Below are positions 6,853-16,278 of a stretch of DNA of 63,492 nt, one piece after another. The notes beneath the pieces were generated by a model, which saw nothing but the letters and a program-made list of their open reading frames with translations, ran no database searches and was not told the DNA's origin. Source of the stretch: Pseudomonas chlororaphis (GTDB taxonomy: Bacteria > Pseudomonadota > Gammaproteobacteria > Pseudomonadales > Pseudomonadaceae). The DNA lies in NCBI RefSeq assembly GCF_000783395.1, contig NZ_JSFK01000041.1, positions 21,412 through 84,903 on the forward strand. The letters run 5' to 3'. Within the stretch, counting starts at the first letter, position 1. Each line of letters opens with the position of its first letter. The position numbers and the translations under genes were made by a program.

Positions 6853-8160
6853 ATGGTTAATCACTCCATGCAATCGTCCCCCCGTAACTCCCGTCGCTGG
6901 CTGATCAGCCTGCTTGTCCTGTTGGTGATCGCTGTCCTGTGCTGGAAATTCTGGCCTGCCGGCTCGAGCCCCAAGGAGGGCGCAGACAAGGCTGCGGCCG
7001 GGCACACCGGGCGTTCGGGGATGATGCGGCCGGGCTTCGGTGGTGGTAGCGGGCCAATTCCAGTACGCGTGGCGCCAGCAGTCACCGGCGACTTCCCGCT
7101 GTACTACAAGGCGCTGGGTACGGTGACCGCGCTCAACACCATCAATGTGCGCAGCCGGGTGGGCGGCGAGCTGGTCAAGATCAATTTCGAAGAAGGGCAG
7201 ATGGTCAAGGCCGGCGACCTGTTGGCCGAGATTGATCCACGTCCGTACCAGAACGCCTTGCTGCAGGCCGAAGGCACTTTGCTGCAGAATCAGGCACAAC
7301 TGAAAAACGCCCAGGTTGACGTCGAGCGTTATCGCGGTTTGTACAAAGAGGACAGCATCGCCAAACAGACGCTGGACACCGCCGAAGCACTGGTCGGCCA
7401 GTATCTGGGCACGGTCAAGACCAATCAGGCGGCGGTCAACGATGCCAAGCTCAATCTCGAATTCACCAAGATCCGCGCGCCGATTGCCGGCCGTGTCGGC
7501 TTGCGTCAGGTCGACGTCGGTAACCTTGTCACCGCCAACGACACCACGTTCCTCGCCGTGATCACCCAGACGCAACCGATCAGCGTCGCTTTCACCTTGC
7601 CGGAAAACAGCCTCGAAACCGTGCTCGCCCGTTATCGCAGTGGCGCTAAGCTGCCAGCCGAAGCGTGGGATCGCGGCGACAGCAAACTGCAAGCCACCGG
7701 CGTGCTGCAAAGCCTCGACAACCAGATCGACGTCGCCACTGGCACCCTGAAGTTCAAGGCCCGCTACGAAAACCGCGATCAGGCGTTGTTCCCCAACCAG
7801 TTCGTCAACGTTCACTTGCTGGCTGACACACTGAAAGGCGTGGTGCTGGCACCGTCAGCGGCTATCCAGTTCGGCACCAACGGCACCTTCGTCTATGCGC
7901 TGGACGGCGACAAGAAGGTCACCATTCGCCAACTGAAGATCGGCGCCAGTGATGGCGAAAACACCGTGGTCACCGAAGGTCTGGCCGCTGGCGACCGCGT
8001 GGTCCTGGAAGGCACTGACCGCCTGAAGGAAGGCAGTGAAGTGGAAGTGGTCAACGACAGCAATCAAGTGCCGACCACCCCGACCGAACACCTGCAAGGC
8101 AAGTCCGCCGCCCAGACGCCAGACGCTGCCGTGACTGACAAGGCCAAGAAGGGCGCATGA
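6853..8160 (+). CDS. muxA: RND efflux periplasmic adaptor MuxA
   Basis: A 435-residue membrane-fusion protein of the HlyD/AcrA type. An N-terminal membrane anchor (about residues 15-37, WLISLLVLLVIAVLCWKFW) is followed by the lipoyl/barrel-sandwich half-motifs (INVRSRVGGELVKINFEEGQ; FTKIRAPIAGRVG), the alpha-helical hairpin and beta-barrel domains. It joins the inner-membrane transporters MuxB/MuxC to the outer-membrane channel. No clear ribosome-binding site precedes the ATG at 6853; ATG 6868 is an alternative. The stop overlaps muxB in ATGA. The C-terminal about 25 residues are polar and probably disordered. Confidence 0.93.
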   Translation: MVNHSMQSSPRNSRRWLISLLVLLVIAVLCWKFWPAGSSPKEGADKAAAGHTGRSGMMRPGFGGGSGPIPVRVAPAVTGDFPLYYKALGTVTALNTINVRSRVGGELVKINFEEGQMVKAGDLLAEIDPRPYQNALLQAEGTLLQNQAQLKNAQVDVERYRGLYKEDSIAKQTLDTAEALVGQYLGTVKTNQAAVNDAKLNLEFTKIRAPIAGRVGLRQVDVGNLVTANDTTFLAVITQTQPISVAFTLPENSLETVLARYRSGAKLPAEAWDRGDSKLQATGVLQSLDNQIDVATGTLKFKARYENRDQALFPNQFVNVHLLADTLKGVVLAPSAAIQFGTNGTFVYALDGDKKVTIRQLKIGASDGENTVVTEGLAAGDRVVLEGTDRLKEGSEVEVVNDSNQVPTTPTEHLQGKSAAQTPDAAVTDKAKKGA

Positions 8161-11100
8161 ACATTTCGCGGCTGTTCATCCTCCGACCGGTAGCCACCAC
8201 CCTGAGCATGCTGGCCATCGTGCTGGCCGGCCTGATTGCTTATCGCTTGCTGCCCGTTTCTGCACTGCCACAAGTCGATTACCCGACGATCCGCGTCATG
8301 ACCCTGTATCCCGGCGCCAGCCCGGATGTGATGACCAGTGCCGTGACCGCGCCGCTCGAGCGCCAGTTCGGGCAGATGCCGGGCCTTACGCAAATGGCCT
8401 CGACCAGTTCCGGCGGTGCGTCGGTGCTGACCCTGCGTTTCAGCCTCGACATCAACATGGACGTCGCCGAACAGCAGGTGCAAGCCGCGATCAACGCCGC
8501 GACCAACCTGCTGCCGACCGATTTGCCGGCACCGCCGGTGTACAACAAGGTCAACCCGGCGGACACCCCGGTGCTGACCCTGGCCATCACTTCGAAAACC
8601 ATGCTGTTGCCCAAGCTCAATGACCTTGTCGACACGCGCATGGCGCAGAAAATCGCCCAGATCAGCGGCGTCGGCATGGTCAGCATTGCGGGTGGTCAGC
8701 GTCAGGCCGTACGCATCAAGGTCAACCCTGAGGCGCTGGCGGCCAACAGCCTGAACCTGTCGGACGTGCGCACCCTGATCGGCGCCTCCAACGTCAACCA
8801 GCCGAAAGGCAACTTCGACGGCCCCACGCGGGTGTCGATGCTCGATGCCAACGATCAACTGACGTCGCCCGAGGACTACGCCAACCTGATTCTCGCCTAC
8901 AAAAACGGTGCGCCGTTGCGACTCAAGGACGTGGCGGAAATCGTCGATGGCGCTGAAAACGAACGCCTCGCTGCGTGGGCCAACCTGAATCAGGCCGTGT
9001 TGCTGAACATCCAGCGGCAGCCGGGTGCCAACGTGATCGAAGTGGTTGACCGCATCAAGGCACTGCTGCCGAGCATCACCGACAACCTGCCGGCCGGCCT
9101 TGATGTCACTGTGCTGACCGACCGTACGCAGACCATCCGCGCCTCGGTCACCGACGTACAACACGAATTGCTGATCGCCATCGCCCTGGTGGTGATGGTG
9201 ACCTTCCTGTTCCTGCGGCGCGCCAGTGCCACGATCATTCCGTCGGTGGCCGTGCCGCTGTCGCTGATCGGCACCTTTGGCGTGATGTACCTGGCCGGGT
9301 TCTCGGTGAACAACCTGACCCTGATGGCCCTGACCATCGCCACCGGTTTCGTGGTCGACGATGCGATCGTCATGCTGGAAAACATTTCGCGGTTCATCGA
9401 AGAAGGCGACAGCCCGATGCAGGCCGCGCTCAAAGGCGCCAAGCAGATCGGCTTCACCCTGATCTCGCTGACGTTGTCGCTGATTGCGGTACTGATTCCG
9501 CTGCTGTTCATGGCCGACGTCGTCGGGCGCTTGTTCCGCGAATTCGCCATCACCCTGGCGGTGGCGATCCTGATTTCGCTGGTGGTCTCACTGACCCTGA
9601 CGCCGATGATGTGCGCGCGTCTGCTCAAGCGTGAGCCGGAAGAACATGAGCAAGGCCGTTTCTACCGTGCCAGCGGTGCAGTGATTGACTGGATGATTGC
9701 CGAGTACGGGCGGATGCTGCGCTGGGTGCTCAAGCATCAGCCGCTGACCTTGCTGGTGGCTATCGGCACACTGGCGTTGACCGTGTTCCTCTATATGGTC
9801 GTGCCGAAGGGCTTCTTCCCGGTGCAGGACACCGGGGTCATTCAGGGCATTTCCGAAGCGCCACAGTCGATTTCCTTTGCGGCCATGGGCGAACGGCAAC
9901 AGGCGCTGGCGAAAATCATTCTCGAAGATCCGGCGGTGCAGAGCCTGTCGTCCTACATCGGTGTCGACGGCGATAACGCCACGCTCAACAGCGGGCGCTT
10001 GCTGATCAACCTCAAGCCCCATGGCGATCGCGATCTGAGCGCCACTGAAGTAATCGCGCGTCTGCAACCGCAACTGGACAAACTGGTCGGCATCCGCCTG
10101 TTCATGCAGCCGGTGCAGGATTTGACCATCGAAGACCGTGTCAGCCGCACCCAATATCAGTTCAGCATGTCCTCGCCAGACTCCGAACTGCTCAGCCAGT
10201 GGAGCGGTCGTCTGGTCGAAGCGTTGGCCCAGCGGCCGGAACTGACCGACGTTGCCAGTGATTTGCAGGACAAGGGCTTGCAGGTCTATCTGGTGATCGA
10301 CCGCGATGCCGCGTCACGCCTTGGCGTTTCGGTGGCGAACATCACCGACGCGCTGTACGACGCTTTCGGCCAGCGGCAGATCTCGACCATTTACACCCAG
10401 GCCAGCCAGTACCGCGTGGTGCTGCAAGCCCAGGCCGGGGAGAAAATCGGCCCGCAGGCGCTGGACCAGATTCATGTGAAGACTACTGACGGCGCACAGG
10501 TACGCCTGTCGAGTCTCGCCCATGTCGAAGAGCGGCAGGCACAATTGGCGATCACCCATATCGGCCAGTTCCCGGCGGTGATGATGTCGTTCAACCTCGC
10601 GCCCGGCGTGGCGCTGGGGCATGCGGTCGACATCATTGAGCAGGTACAGAAAGACATCGGCATGCCGGTTGGCGTGCAAACCCAGTTCCAGGGTGCGGCC
10701 GAAGCCTTCCAGGCGTCGTTGTCGAGCACTTTGCTGCTGATTCTCGCGGCCGTGGTGACCATGTACATCGTGCTGGGCGTGCTGTACGAGAGCTACATTC
10801 ACCCGATCACCATTCTTTCGACCCTGCCGTCGGCGGCGGTCGGTGCCTTGCTGGCGTTGCTGCTCAGCGGCAATGACCTGGGCATGATCGCGATCATCGG
10901 CATCATTCTGCTGATCGGTATCGTGAAAAAGAACGCGATCATGATGATCGACTTCGCCCTCGATGCTGAACGCAATCAGGGAATGGCGCCGCAGGAGGCG
11001 ATTTATCAGGCGGCGCTGTTGCGCTTCCGGCCAATTCTGATGACCACGCTGGCGGCGCTGTTTGGTGCGGTGCCGTTGATGCTTGCCACCGGTTCCGGGG

Positions 11101-11258
11101 CTGAATTGCGTCAGCCGTTGGGTCTGGTGATGGTTGGCGGTCTGCTGGTGAGTCAGGTGCTCACGCTGTTCACCACGCCGGTGATCTACCTGTATTTCGA
11201 CCGCCTCGGGCGACGCTTTGGCAAGACCAATGCTGACACTGAAGAGGTGTCGGTATGA
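8157..11258 (+). CDS. muxB: RND transporter subunit MuxB
   Basis: A 1033-residue RND (AcrB/HAE-1 family, MdtB-like) inner-membrane proton antiporter with twelve expected membrane helices and two large periplasmic loops. The proton-relay aspartates are present in TM4 (TGFVVDDAIVMLENI), as is the TM10 lysine region (GIVKKNAIMMIDFAL). MuxB works with MuxC as a heteromeric pump. It is coupled to muxA by a 4-bp overlap. Its stop also forms an ATGA, but muxC starts 142 bp further on because a REP element intervenes. Confidence 0.95.
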   Translation: MNISRLFILRPVATTLSMLAIVLAGLIAYRLLPVSALPQVDYPTIRVMTLYPGASPDVMTSAVTAPLERQFGQMPGLTQMASTSSGGASVLTLRFSLDINMDVAEQQVQAAINAATNLLPTDLPAPPVYNKVNPADTPVLTLAITSKTMLLPKLNDLVDTRMAQKIAQISGVGMVSIAGGQRQAVRIKVNPEALAANSLNLSDVRTLIGASNVNQPKGNFDGPTRVSMLDANDQLTSPEDYANLILAYKNGAPLRLKDVAEIVDGAENERLAAWANLNQAVLLNIQRQPGANVIEVVDRIKALLPSITDNLPAGLDVTVLTDRTQTIRASVTDVQHELLIAIALVVMVTFLFLRRASATIIPSVAVPLSLIGTFGVMYLAGFSVNNLTLMALTIATGFVVDDAIVMLENISRFIEEGDSPMQAALKGAKQIGFTLISLTLSLIAVLIPLLFMADVVGRLFREFAITLAVAILISLVVSLTLTPMMCARLLKREPEEHEQGRFYRASGAVIDWMIAEYGRMLRWVLKHQPLTLLVAIGTLALTVFLYMVVPKGFFPVQDTGVIQGISEAPQSISFAAMGERQQALAKIILEDPAVQSLSSYIGVDGDNATLNSGRLLINLKPHGDRDLSATEVIARLQPQLDKLVGIRLFMQPVQDLTIEDRVSRTQYQFSMSSPDSELLSQWSGRLVEALAQRPELTDVASDLQDKGLQVYLVIDRDAASRLGVSVANITDALYDAFGQRQISTIYTQASQYRVVLQAQAGEKIGPQALDQIHVKTTDGAQVRLSSLAHVEERQAQLAITHIGQFPAVMMSFNLAPGVALGHAVDIIEQVQKDIGMPVGVQTQFQGAAEAFQASLSSTLLLILAAVVTMYIVLGVLYESYIHPITILSTLPSAAVGALLALLLSGNDLGMIAIIGIILLIGIVKKNAIMMIDFALDAERNQGMAPQEAIYQAALLRFRPILMTTLAALFGAVPLMLATGSGAELRQPLGLVMVGGLLVSQVLTLFTTPVIYLYFDRLGRRFGKTNADTEEVSV

Positions 11259-11404
11259 CTGTCCGTACACATTACCCCTGTAGGAGTGAGCCTGCTCGCG
11301 ATGAGGCCGGCACCTGCAACATCAATGTAAACAGACACACCGCTATCGCGAGCAGGCTCACTCCTACAGGGGATTGGTGTGACGTTGGGGATCATGTTCG
11401 ATGA
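11255..11404 (+). other. 49-codon open frame across a REP, bridging muxB and muxC
   Basis: An ATG at 11255 overlaps the muxB stop (ATGA). The frame reads through the whole REP element without a stop and ends in TGA at 11402-11404, overlapping the muxC ATG at 11401 (ATGA again). The predicted peptide starts MTVRTHYPCRSEPAR and has no protein character, but its translation would carry ribosomes from muxB to muxC. The frame is exact; whether it is translated is inference. Confidence 0.4.
11275..11372. repeat. REP family C variant inside the mux operon
   Basis: CCCCTGTAGGAGTGAGCCTG on the left is mirrored by CAGGCTCACTCCTACAGGGG on the right. This variant has AGGAGTGAGC instead of GGGAGCGAGC. 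It separates muxB from muxC, genes that normally abut or overlap. Confidence 0.9.
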
Positions 11405-14400
11405 ACCTCTCCGGTCCTTTCATCAAGCGCCCGGTGGCGACGATGCTGCTGAGCCTGGCGATCATGCTGCTCGGCGGCGTCAGCTTCGGTCTGTTACCGG
11501 TTTCGCCACTGCCACAAATGGATTTCCCGGTGATCGTCGTGCAGGCGAGCCTGCCCGGTGCCAGCCCGGAGGTCATGGCCTCTACCGTGGCGACGCCGCT
11601 GGAGCGCTCATTCGGCGCGATCGCCGGCGTCAACACCATGAGCAGCCGCTCCAGTCAGGGCTCGACCCGGGTCATTCTGCAATTCGACCTCGACCGCGAC
11701 ATCAACGGCGCGGCGCGAGAAGTGCAGGCGGCGATCAATGCTTCGCGCAACCTGTTGCCGAGCGGTATGCGCAGCATGCCGACCTACAAGAAGGTCAACC
11801 CGTCGCAGGCGCCGATCATGGTGCTGTCACTGACCTCGGACGTGCTGGAAAAAGGCCAGCTCTACGATTTGGCTTCGACCATTCTTTCCCAGAGTCTGTC
11901 CCAGGTGCAGGGCGTCGGCGAAGTGCAGATCGGTGGCAGTTCGCTGCCGGCGGTGCGCATCGAACTCGAACCGCAAGCGCTGAACCAGTACGGCGTCGCG
12001 CTCGACGATGTGCGCAAGACCATCGCCGATGCCAACGTGCGCCGGCCAAAAGGTTCGGTCGAGGACGGTCAGCGGTTGTGGCAGATCCAGGCCAATGACC
12101 AACTGGAGAAAGCCAAGGATTACGAATCACTGATCATCCACTATGCCGACGGCGCCGCGTTGCGCCTCAAGGACGTGGCCAAGGTCAGTGACGGCGTCGA
12201 AGACCGCTACAACAGTGGTTTCTTCAACGATGACGCGGCCGTGCTGCTGGTGATCAACCGCCAGGCCGGCGCCAACATCATCGAGACGGTCAACGAGATC
12301 AAGGCACAGTTGCCGGCCCTGCAAGCGGTGTTGCCGGCCAGCGTGAAGCTGAATCTGGCCATGGACCGCTCGCCGGTGATCAAGGCAACGTTGCACGAAG
12401 CCGAGATGACCCTGCTGATTGCCGTGGCGCTGGTGATTCTGGTGGTGTTCCTGTTTCTCGGTAACTTCCGCGCCTCGCTGATTCCGACATTGGCCGTGCC
12501 GGTGTCGCTGGTCGGCACCTTTGCGGTGATGTACCTCTACGGTTTCTCGCTGAACAACCTGTCGCTGATGGCGCTGATTCTCGCCACCGGCCTGGTGGTG
12601 GACGACGCCATCGTGGTGCTGGAGAACATTTCCCGGCACATCGACGAGGGCGTCAAACCGATGCAGGCCGCGTACCTCGGGGCCAAGGAAGTCGGGTTTA
12701 CCTTGCTGTCGATGAACGTCTCGCTGGTCGCGGTGTTTTTGTCGATCCTGTTTATGGGCGGGATTGTCGAGAGCCTGTTTCGCGAGTTTTCCATCACCTT
12801 GGCCGCGGCCATCGTCGTGTCGCTGGTGGTTTCGCTGACGCTGACACCGATGCTCTGCGCCCGTTGGCTCAAGCCGCACACACCGGGGCAGGAGAACCGC
12901 CTGCAACGCTGGAGCCGCCGCACCAACGACTGGATGGTCGGCAAATACGCCACCAGCCTCGACTGGGTGTTGCGCCACCGGCGTCTGACCTTGCTCAGCT
13001 TGCTGATCACCGTCGGCGTCAACGTTGCGCTGTACGTGGTGGTGCCGAAAACCTTTATGCCACAGCAGGACACCGGCCAGTTGATCGGTTTCGTGCGCGG
13101 TGACGACGGCCTGTCGTTCAGCGTGATGCAGCCGAAAATGGAAATCTTCCGCCGTGCCGTGCTCAAGGACGAAGCAGTGGAAAGCGTCGCCGGGTTCATC
13201 GGTGGCAGCAACGGCACCAACAATGCCTTCATGCTGGTACGTCTGAAGCCGATCAAGGAACGCCAGCTCAATGCGCAAAAGGTCATCGAACGCCTGCGCA
13301 AGGAAATGCCCAAGGTCCCCGGTGCACAATTGATGCTGATGGCCGACCAGGATCTGCAATTTGGCGGCGGCCGCGAACAGACCACCTCGCAGTACAGCTA
13401 CATTTTGCAAAGCGGTGATTTGAGCGAGTTGCGCAAGTGGTACCCGAAAGTGGTTACCGCGTTAAGGGCCTTGCCGGAGTTGACGGCCATTGACGCCCGA
13501 GAGGGCGCGGGTGCCCAGCAGGTGACGCTGATTGTCGACCGCGATCAGGCCAAACGCCTCGGCGTCGACATGGACATGGTCACCGCGGTGCTGAACAACG
13601 CCTACAGCCAGCGACAGATTTCGACGATCTACGACAGCCTCAACCAGTATCAGGTGGTGATGGAGGTCAATCCGAAATACGCCCAGGACCCGGTGACACT
13701 CAAGCAGGTTCAGGTGATCACCGCTGACGGTGCGCGGGTGCCGTTGTCGACCTTTGCCCATTACGAAAACAGCCTGGAAGACGACCGCGTCAGCCACGAA
13801 GGCCAGTTCGCCTCCGAAGACATTTCCTTCGACATGGCCGAAGGCGTGACGGTGGAGCAGGGCAGTGCAGCGATCGAACGGGCGATTGCCAAATTGGGCC
13901 TGCCGGAAGACGTCATCGCAAAAATGGCCGGCACCGCCGACGCCTTCGCCGCGACGCAGAAGAGTCAGCCGTTCATGATTCTCGGCGCGTTGCTGGCGGT
14001 GTATCTGGTGTTGGGCGTGCTGTATGAAAGTTACATCCATCCACTGACAATTCTGTCGACCCTGCCGTCGGCCGGTGTCGGCGCGTTGCTGTCGATCTAT
14101 GCGCTGGGCGGCGAGTTCAGCCTGATCTCGTTGCTCGGGCTGTTCCTGCTGATTGGCGTGGTGAAGAAAAACGCCATTCTGATGATCGACCTCGCGTTGC
14201 AACTGGAACGCCATCAAGGCCTGTCGCCGCTGGAATCGATCCGCAGTGCTTGCCTGCAACGTCTGCGCCCGATTCTGATGACCACGCTGGCGGCGATTCT
14301 CGGTGCGCTGCCGTTGCTGCTGGGCCGGGCCGAAGGCGCGGAAATGCGCCAGCCGCTGGGCCTGACGATCATCGGCGGGCTGATTTTCAGCCAGGTGCTG

Positions 14401-14508
14401 ACGCTTTACACCACCCCGGTGGTTTACCTCTATCTCGACAAGCTGCGCCATCGTTTCAACAAATGGCGTGGCGTGCGTACTGACGCCGCTCTGGAAACTC
14501 CGCTATGA
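11401..14508 (+). CDS. muxC: RND transporter subunit MuxC
   Basis: A 1035-residue RND transporter, paralogous to MuxB (MdtC-like). TM4 carries the paired aspartates (TGLVVDDAIVVLENI) and TM10 the lysine motif (GVVKKNAILMIDLAL). It starts MNLSGPFIKRPVATMLL, typical of the family, so the ATG at 11401 is secure despite the absence of a classical ribosome-binding site. It overlaps opmB by 4 bp (ATGA). Confidence 0.95.
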   Translation: MNLSGPFIKRPVATMLLSLAIMLLGGVSFGLLPVSPLPQMDFPVIVVQASLPGASPEVMASTVATPLERSFGAIAGVNTMSSRSSQGSTRVILQFDLDRDINGAAREVQAAINASRNLLPSGMRSMPTYKKVNPSQAPIMVLSLTSDVLEKGQLYDLASTILSQSLSQVQGVGEVQIGGSSLPAVRIELEPQALNQYGVALDDVRKTIADANVRRPKGSVEDGQRLWQIQANDQLEKAKDYESLIIHYADGAALRLKDVAKVSDGVEDRYNSGFFNDDAAVLLVINRQAGANIIETVNEIKAQLPALQAVLPASVKLNLAMDRSPVIKATLHEAEMTLLIAVALVILVVFLFLGNFRASLIPTLAVPVSLVGTFAVMYLYGFSLNNLSLMALILATGLVVDDAIVVLENISRHIDEGVKPMQAAYLGAKEVGFTLLSMNVSLVAVFLSILFMGGIVESLFREFSITLAAAIVVSLVVSLTLTPMLCARWLKPHTPGQENRLQRWSRRTNDWMVGKYATSLDWVLRHRRLTLLSLLITVGVNVALYVVVPKTFMPQQDTGQLIGFVRGDDGLSFSVMQPKMEIFRRAVLKDEAVESVAGFIGGSNGTNNAFMLVRLKPIKERQLNAQKVIERLRKEMPKVPGAQLMLMADQDLQFGGGREQTTSQYSYILQSGDLSELRKWYPKVVTALRALPELTAIDAREGAGAQQVTLIVDRDQAKRLGVDMDMVTAVLNNAYSQRQISTIYDSLNQYQVVMEVNPKYAQDPVTLKQVQVITADGARVPLSTFAHYENSLEDDRVSHEGQFASEDISFDMAEGVTVEQGSAAIERAIAKLGLPEDVIAKMAGTADAFAATQKSQPFMILGALLAVYLVLGVLYESYIHPLTILSTLPSAGVGALLSIYALGGEFSLISLLGLFLLIGVVKKNAILMIDLALQLERHQGLSPLESIRSACLQRLRPILMTTLAAILGALPLLLGRAEGAEMRQPLGLTIIGGLIFSQVLTLYTTPVVYLYLDKLRHRFNKWRGVRTDAALETPL

Positions 14509-15977
14509 CTGACCGTTCGCTTTTCAATCTGGCCACCGTTCGAGGCTCGCGTCTGCTGAGCCTGTCACTGTGCGTGGCGATGCTCAGTGCCTGCGCTGTC
14601 GGCCCGGACTACCAGCGTCCGCAAACCGCTGAGATCGCTCAGTACAAAGAAGCCGAGGGCTGGACCCAGGCCAACCCCAGCGACTCGCTGGCCCGTGGCG
14701 CCTGGTGGGAGTTGTACGGCGATCAGCAGCTCAACGGCTTGATCGAACGGCTGAACAATTCCAACCAGACCGTCGCACAGTCGGAAGCCCAGTACCGACA
14801 AGCGCAGGCTTTGGTGCGCAGCGCACGCGGGGCGTTTTACCCGAGTGTCGATCTTAGCCTGGGTAAAACCCGCTCCAGCCAGGGCACCGGCAGCAGCAGT
14901 TCAAGTCTGAGCAGTTCTTCCAGCGGTATCCGCGACACCTACAACGCTGAATTGGGCGTCAGTTGGGAGGCCGACGTGTGGGGCAAGTTGCGCCGTGGGC
15001 TTGAGGCTGACGAGGCCAGCGCCCAGGCAAGCTTTGCCGATCTGGCGGCGATGCGCCTGAGCCAGCAGTCGGAGTTGGTGCAGAACTATCTGCAATTGCG
15101 GGTGATCGATCAGCAGAAGCGCTTGCTTGAAGCCACGGTTGCCGCTTACGAACGCTCGCTGAAAATGACCCAAAACCAATACCGCGCCGGGGTTTCCGGG
15201 CGCGATGCGGTGGCGCAGGCGCAGACACAACTGAAAAGCACCCAGGCCGATCTGGTTGACCTGATCTGGCAGCGCGCGCAATTCGAAAATGCGATTGCCG
15301 TGCTGACCGGGCAAGCCCCGGCGGATTTCAACATTGCTGAAGTGCAGACCATTCCCAAGCTGCCGCAGGTGCCTTTGAGCCTGCCCTCGCAGTTGCTGGA
15401 ACGGCGCCCGGACATCGCCTCGGCGGAGCGTTCGGTGATTGCCGCCAACGCCAACATCGGCGTGGCCGAAGCCGCGTATTACCCGGATCTGAGCCTGAGT
15501 CTGAGCGGTGGCTACAGCAGCAGTACCTCGCAGAACCTGATCAGCCTGCCTAACCGCTTCTGGTCGGTGGGGCCGAAACTGGCGTTGCCGCTGTTCGACG
15601 GTGGCATTCGTTCGGCAGAAGTTGACCGCACTGAAGCGGTGTACGACCAGACCGTGGCCAAGTACCGCCAGACCGTGCTCGACGGTTTCCGTGAGGTGGA
15701 AAACTATCTGGTGCAGCTCAAGGTGTACGAAGACGAAGCAGCGGTGCGCCAGGAAGCACTCGATGCGGCGCGCGACTCCCTGCGTCTGACGGAAAACCAG
15801 TACAAGGCGGGGCTGATTGCTTACATCGATGTGGTGGTGGTGCAAGCCACGGCGCTGAGCAACGAGCGCAGTGTGCTGAACATTCTGCAAAGCCGCTTGA
15901 TCGCCAGTGTGCAGCTGATTGCGGCGCTGGGCGGTGGTTGGGACGGGCAACTGGATGTCAGCGATAACACCCGCTGA
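14505..15977 (+). CDS. opmB: outer-membrane efflux channel OpmB
   Basis: A 490-residue TolC/OprM-type outer-membrane factor. The signal peptide ends in a lipobox (MLSAC at about residues 26-30), so it should be a lipoprotein. Two outer-membrane-efflux repeats follow, with the family sequence VGPDYQRP at the mature N-terminus and LLERRPDIASAERSVIAANANIG in the middle. A serine-rich stretch (GSSSSSLSSSSS) at about residues 129-146 is longer than usual. It is the last gene of muxABC-opmB, followed by a REP. Confidence 0.94.
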   Translation: MTDRSLFNLATVRGSRLLSLSLCVAMLSACAVGPDYQRPQTAEIAQYKEAEGWTQANPSDSLARGAWWELYGDQQLNGLIERLNNSNQTVAQSEAQYRQAQALVRSARGAFYPSVDLSLGKTRSSQGTGSSSSSLSSSSSGIRDTYNAELGVSWEADVWGKLRRGLEADEASAQASFADLAAMRLSQQSELVQNYLQLRVIDQQKRLLEATVAAYERSLKMTQNQYRAGVSGRDAVAQAQTQLKSTQADLVDLIWQRAQFENAIAVLTGQAPADFNIAEVQTIPKLPQVPLSLPSQLLERRPDIASAERSVIAANANIGVAEAAYYPDLSLSLSGGYSSSTSQNLISLPNRFWSVGPKLALPLFDGGIRSAEVDRTEAVYDQTVAKYRQTVLDGFREVENYLVQLKVYEDEAAVRQEALDAARDSLRLTENQYKAGLIAYIDVVVVQATALSNERSVLNILQSRLIASVQLIAALGGGWDGQLDVSDNTR

Positions 15978-15991
15978 AGGTTGGCTTCACT

Positions 15992-16102
15992 GATCGTTCC
16001 CACGCTCTGCGTGGGAATGCAGCCCGGGACGCTGCGCGTCCCACCCAGAGCCGAACGCAGAGCGTCCGCTGAGGCATTCCCACGCAGAGCGTGGGAACGA
16101 TC
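15992..16102. repeat. REP/REPIN family A
   Basis: GATCGTTCCCACGCTCTGCG and its mirror end at 16102 enclose a GGGACGCTGCGCGTCC palindrome. It lies downstream of opmB and occupies about a third of the 301-bp gap before the MHYT gene. The remaining 16103-16278 should hold that gene's promoter; I could not identify it. Confidence 0.85.
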
Positions 16103-16278
16103 GGGTAAAGCTGTGAACGCCGCGCCAGAGCCTTGTCGGACGATCGAACAAGCGTTTCATCGGGTTGATGGCCAATTGCTCACTTTGTCAGTGCGTTCTT
16201 CTGCGCAATCAGTACAATCGCCGCATTTGCCCGACCGAGAATGGACGCAATCCGCGTTGGGTGGCCACGAGAAATCCC

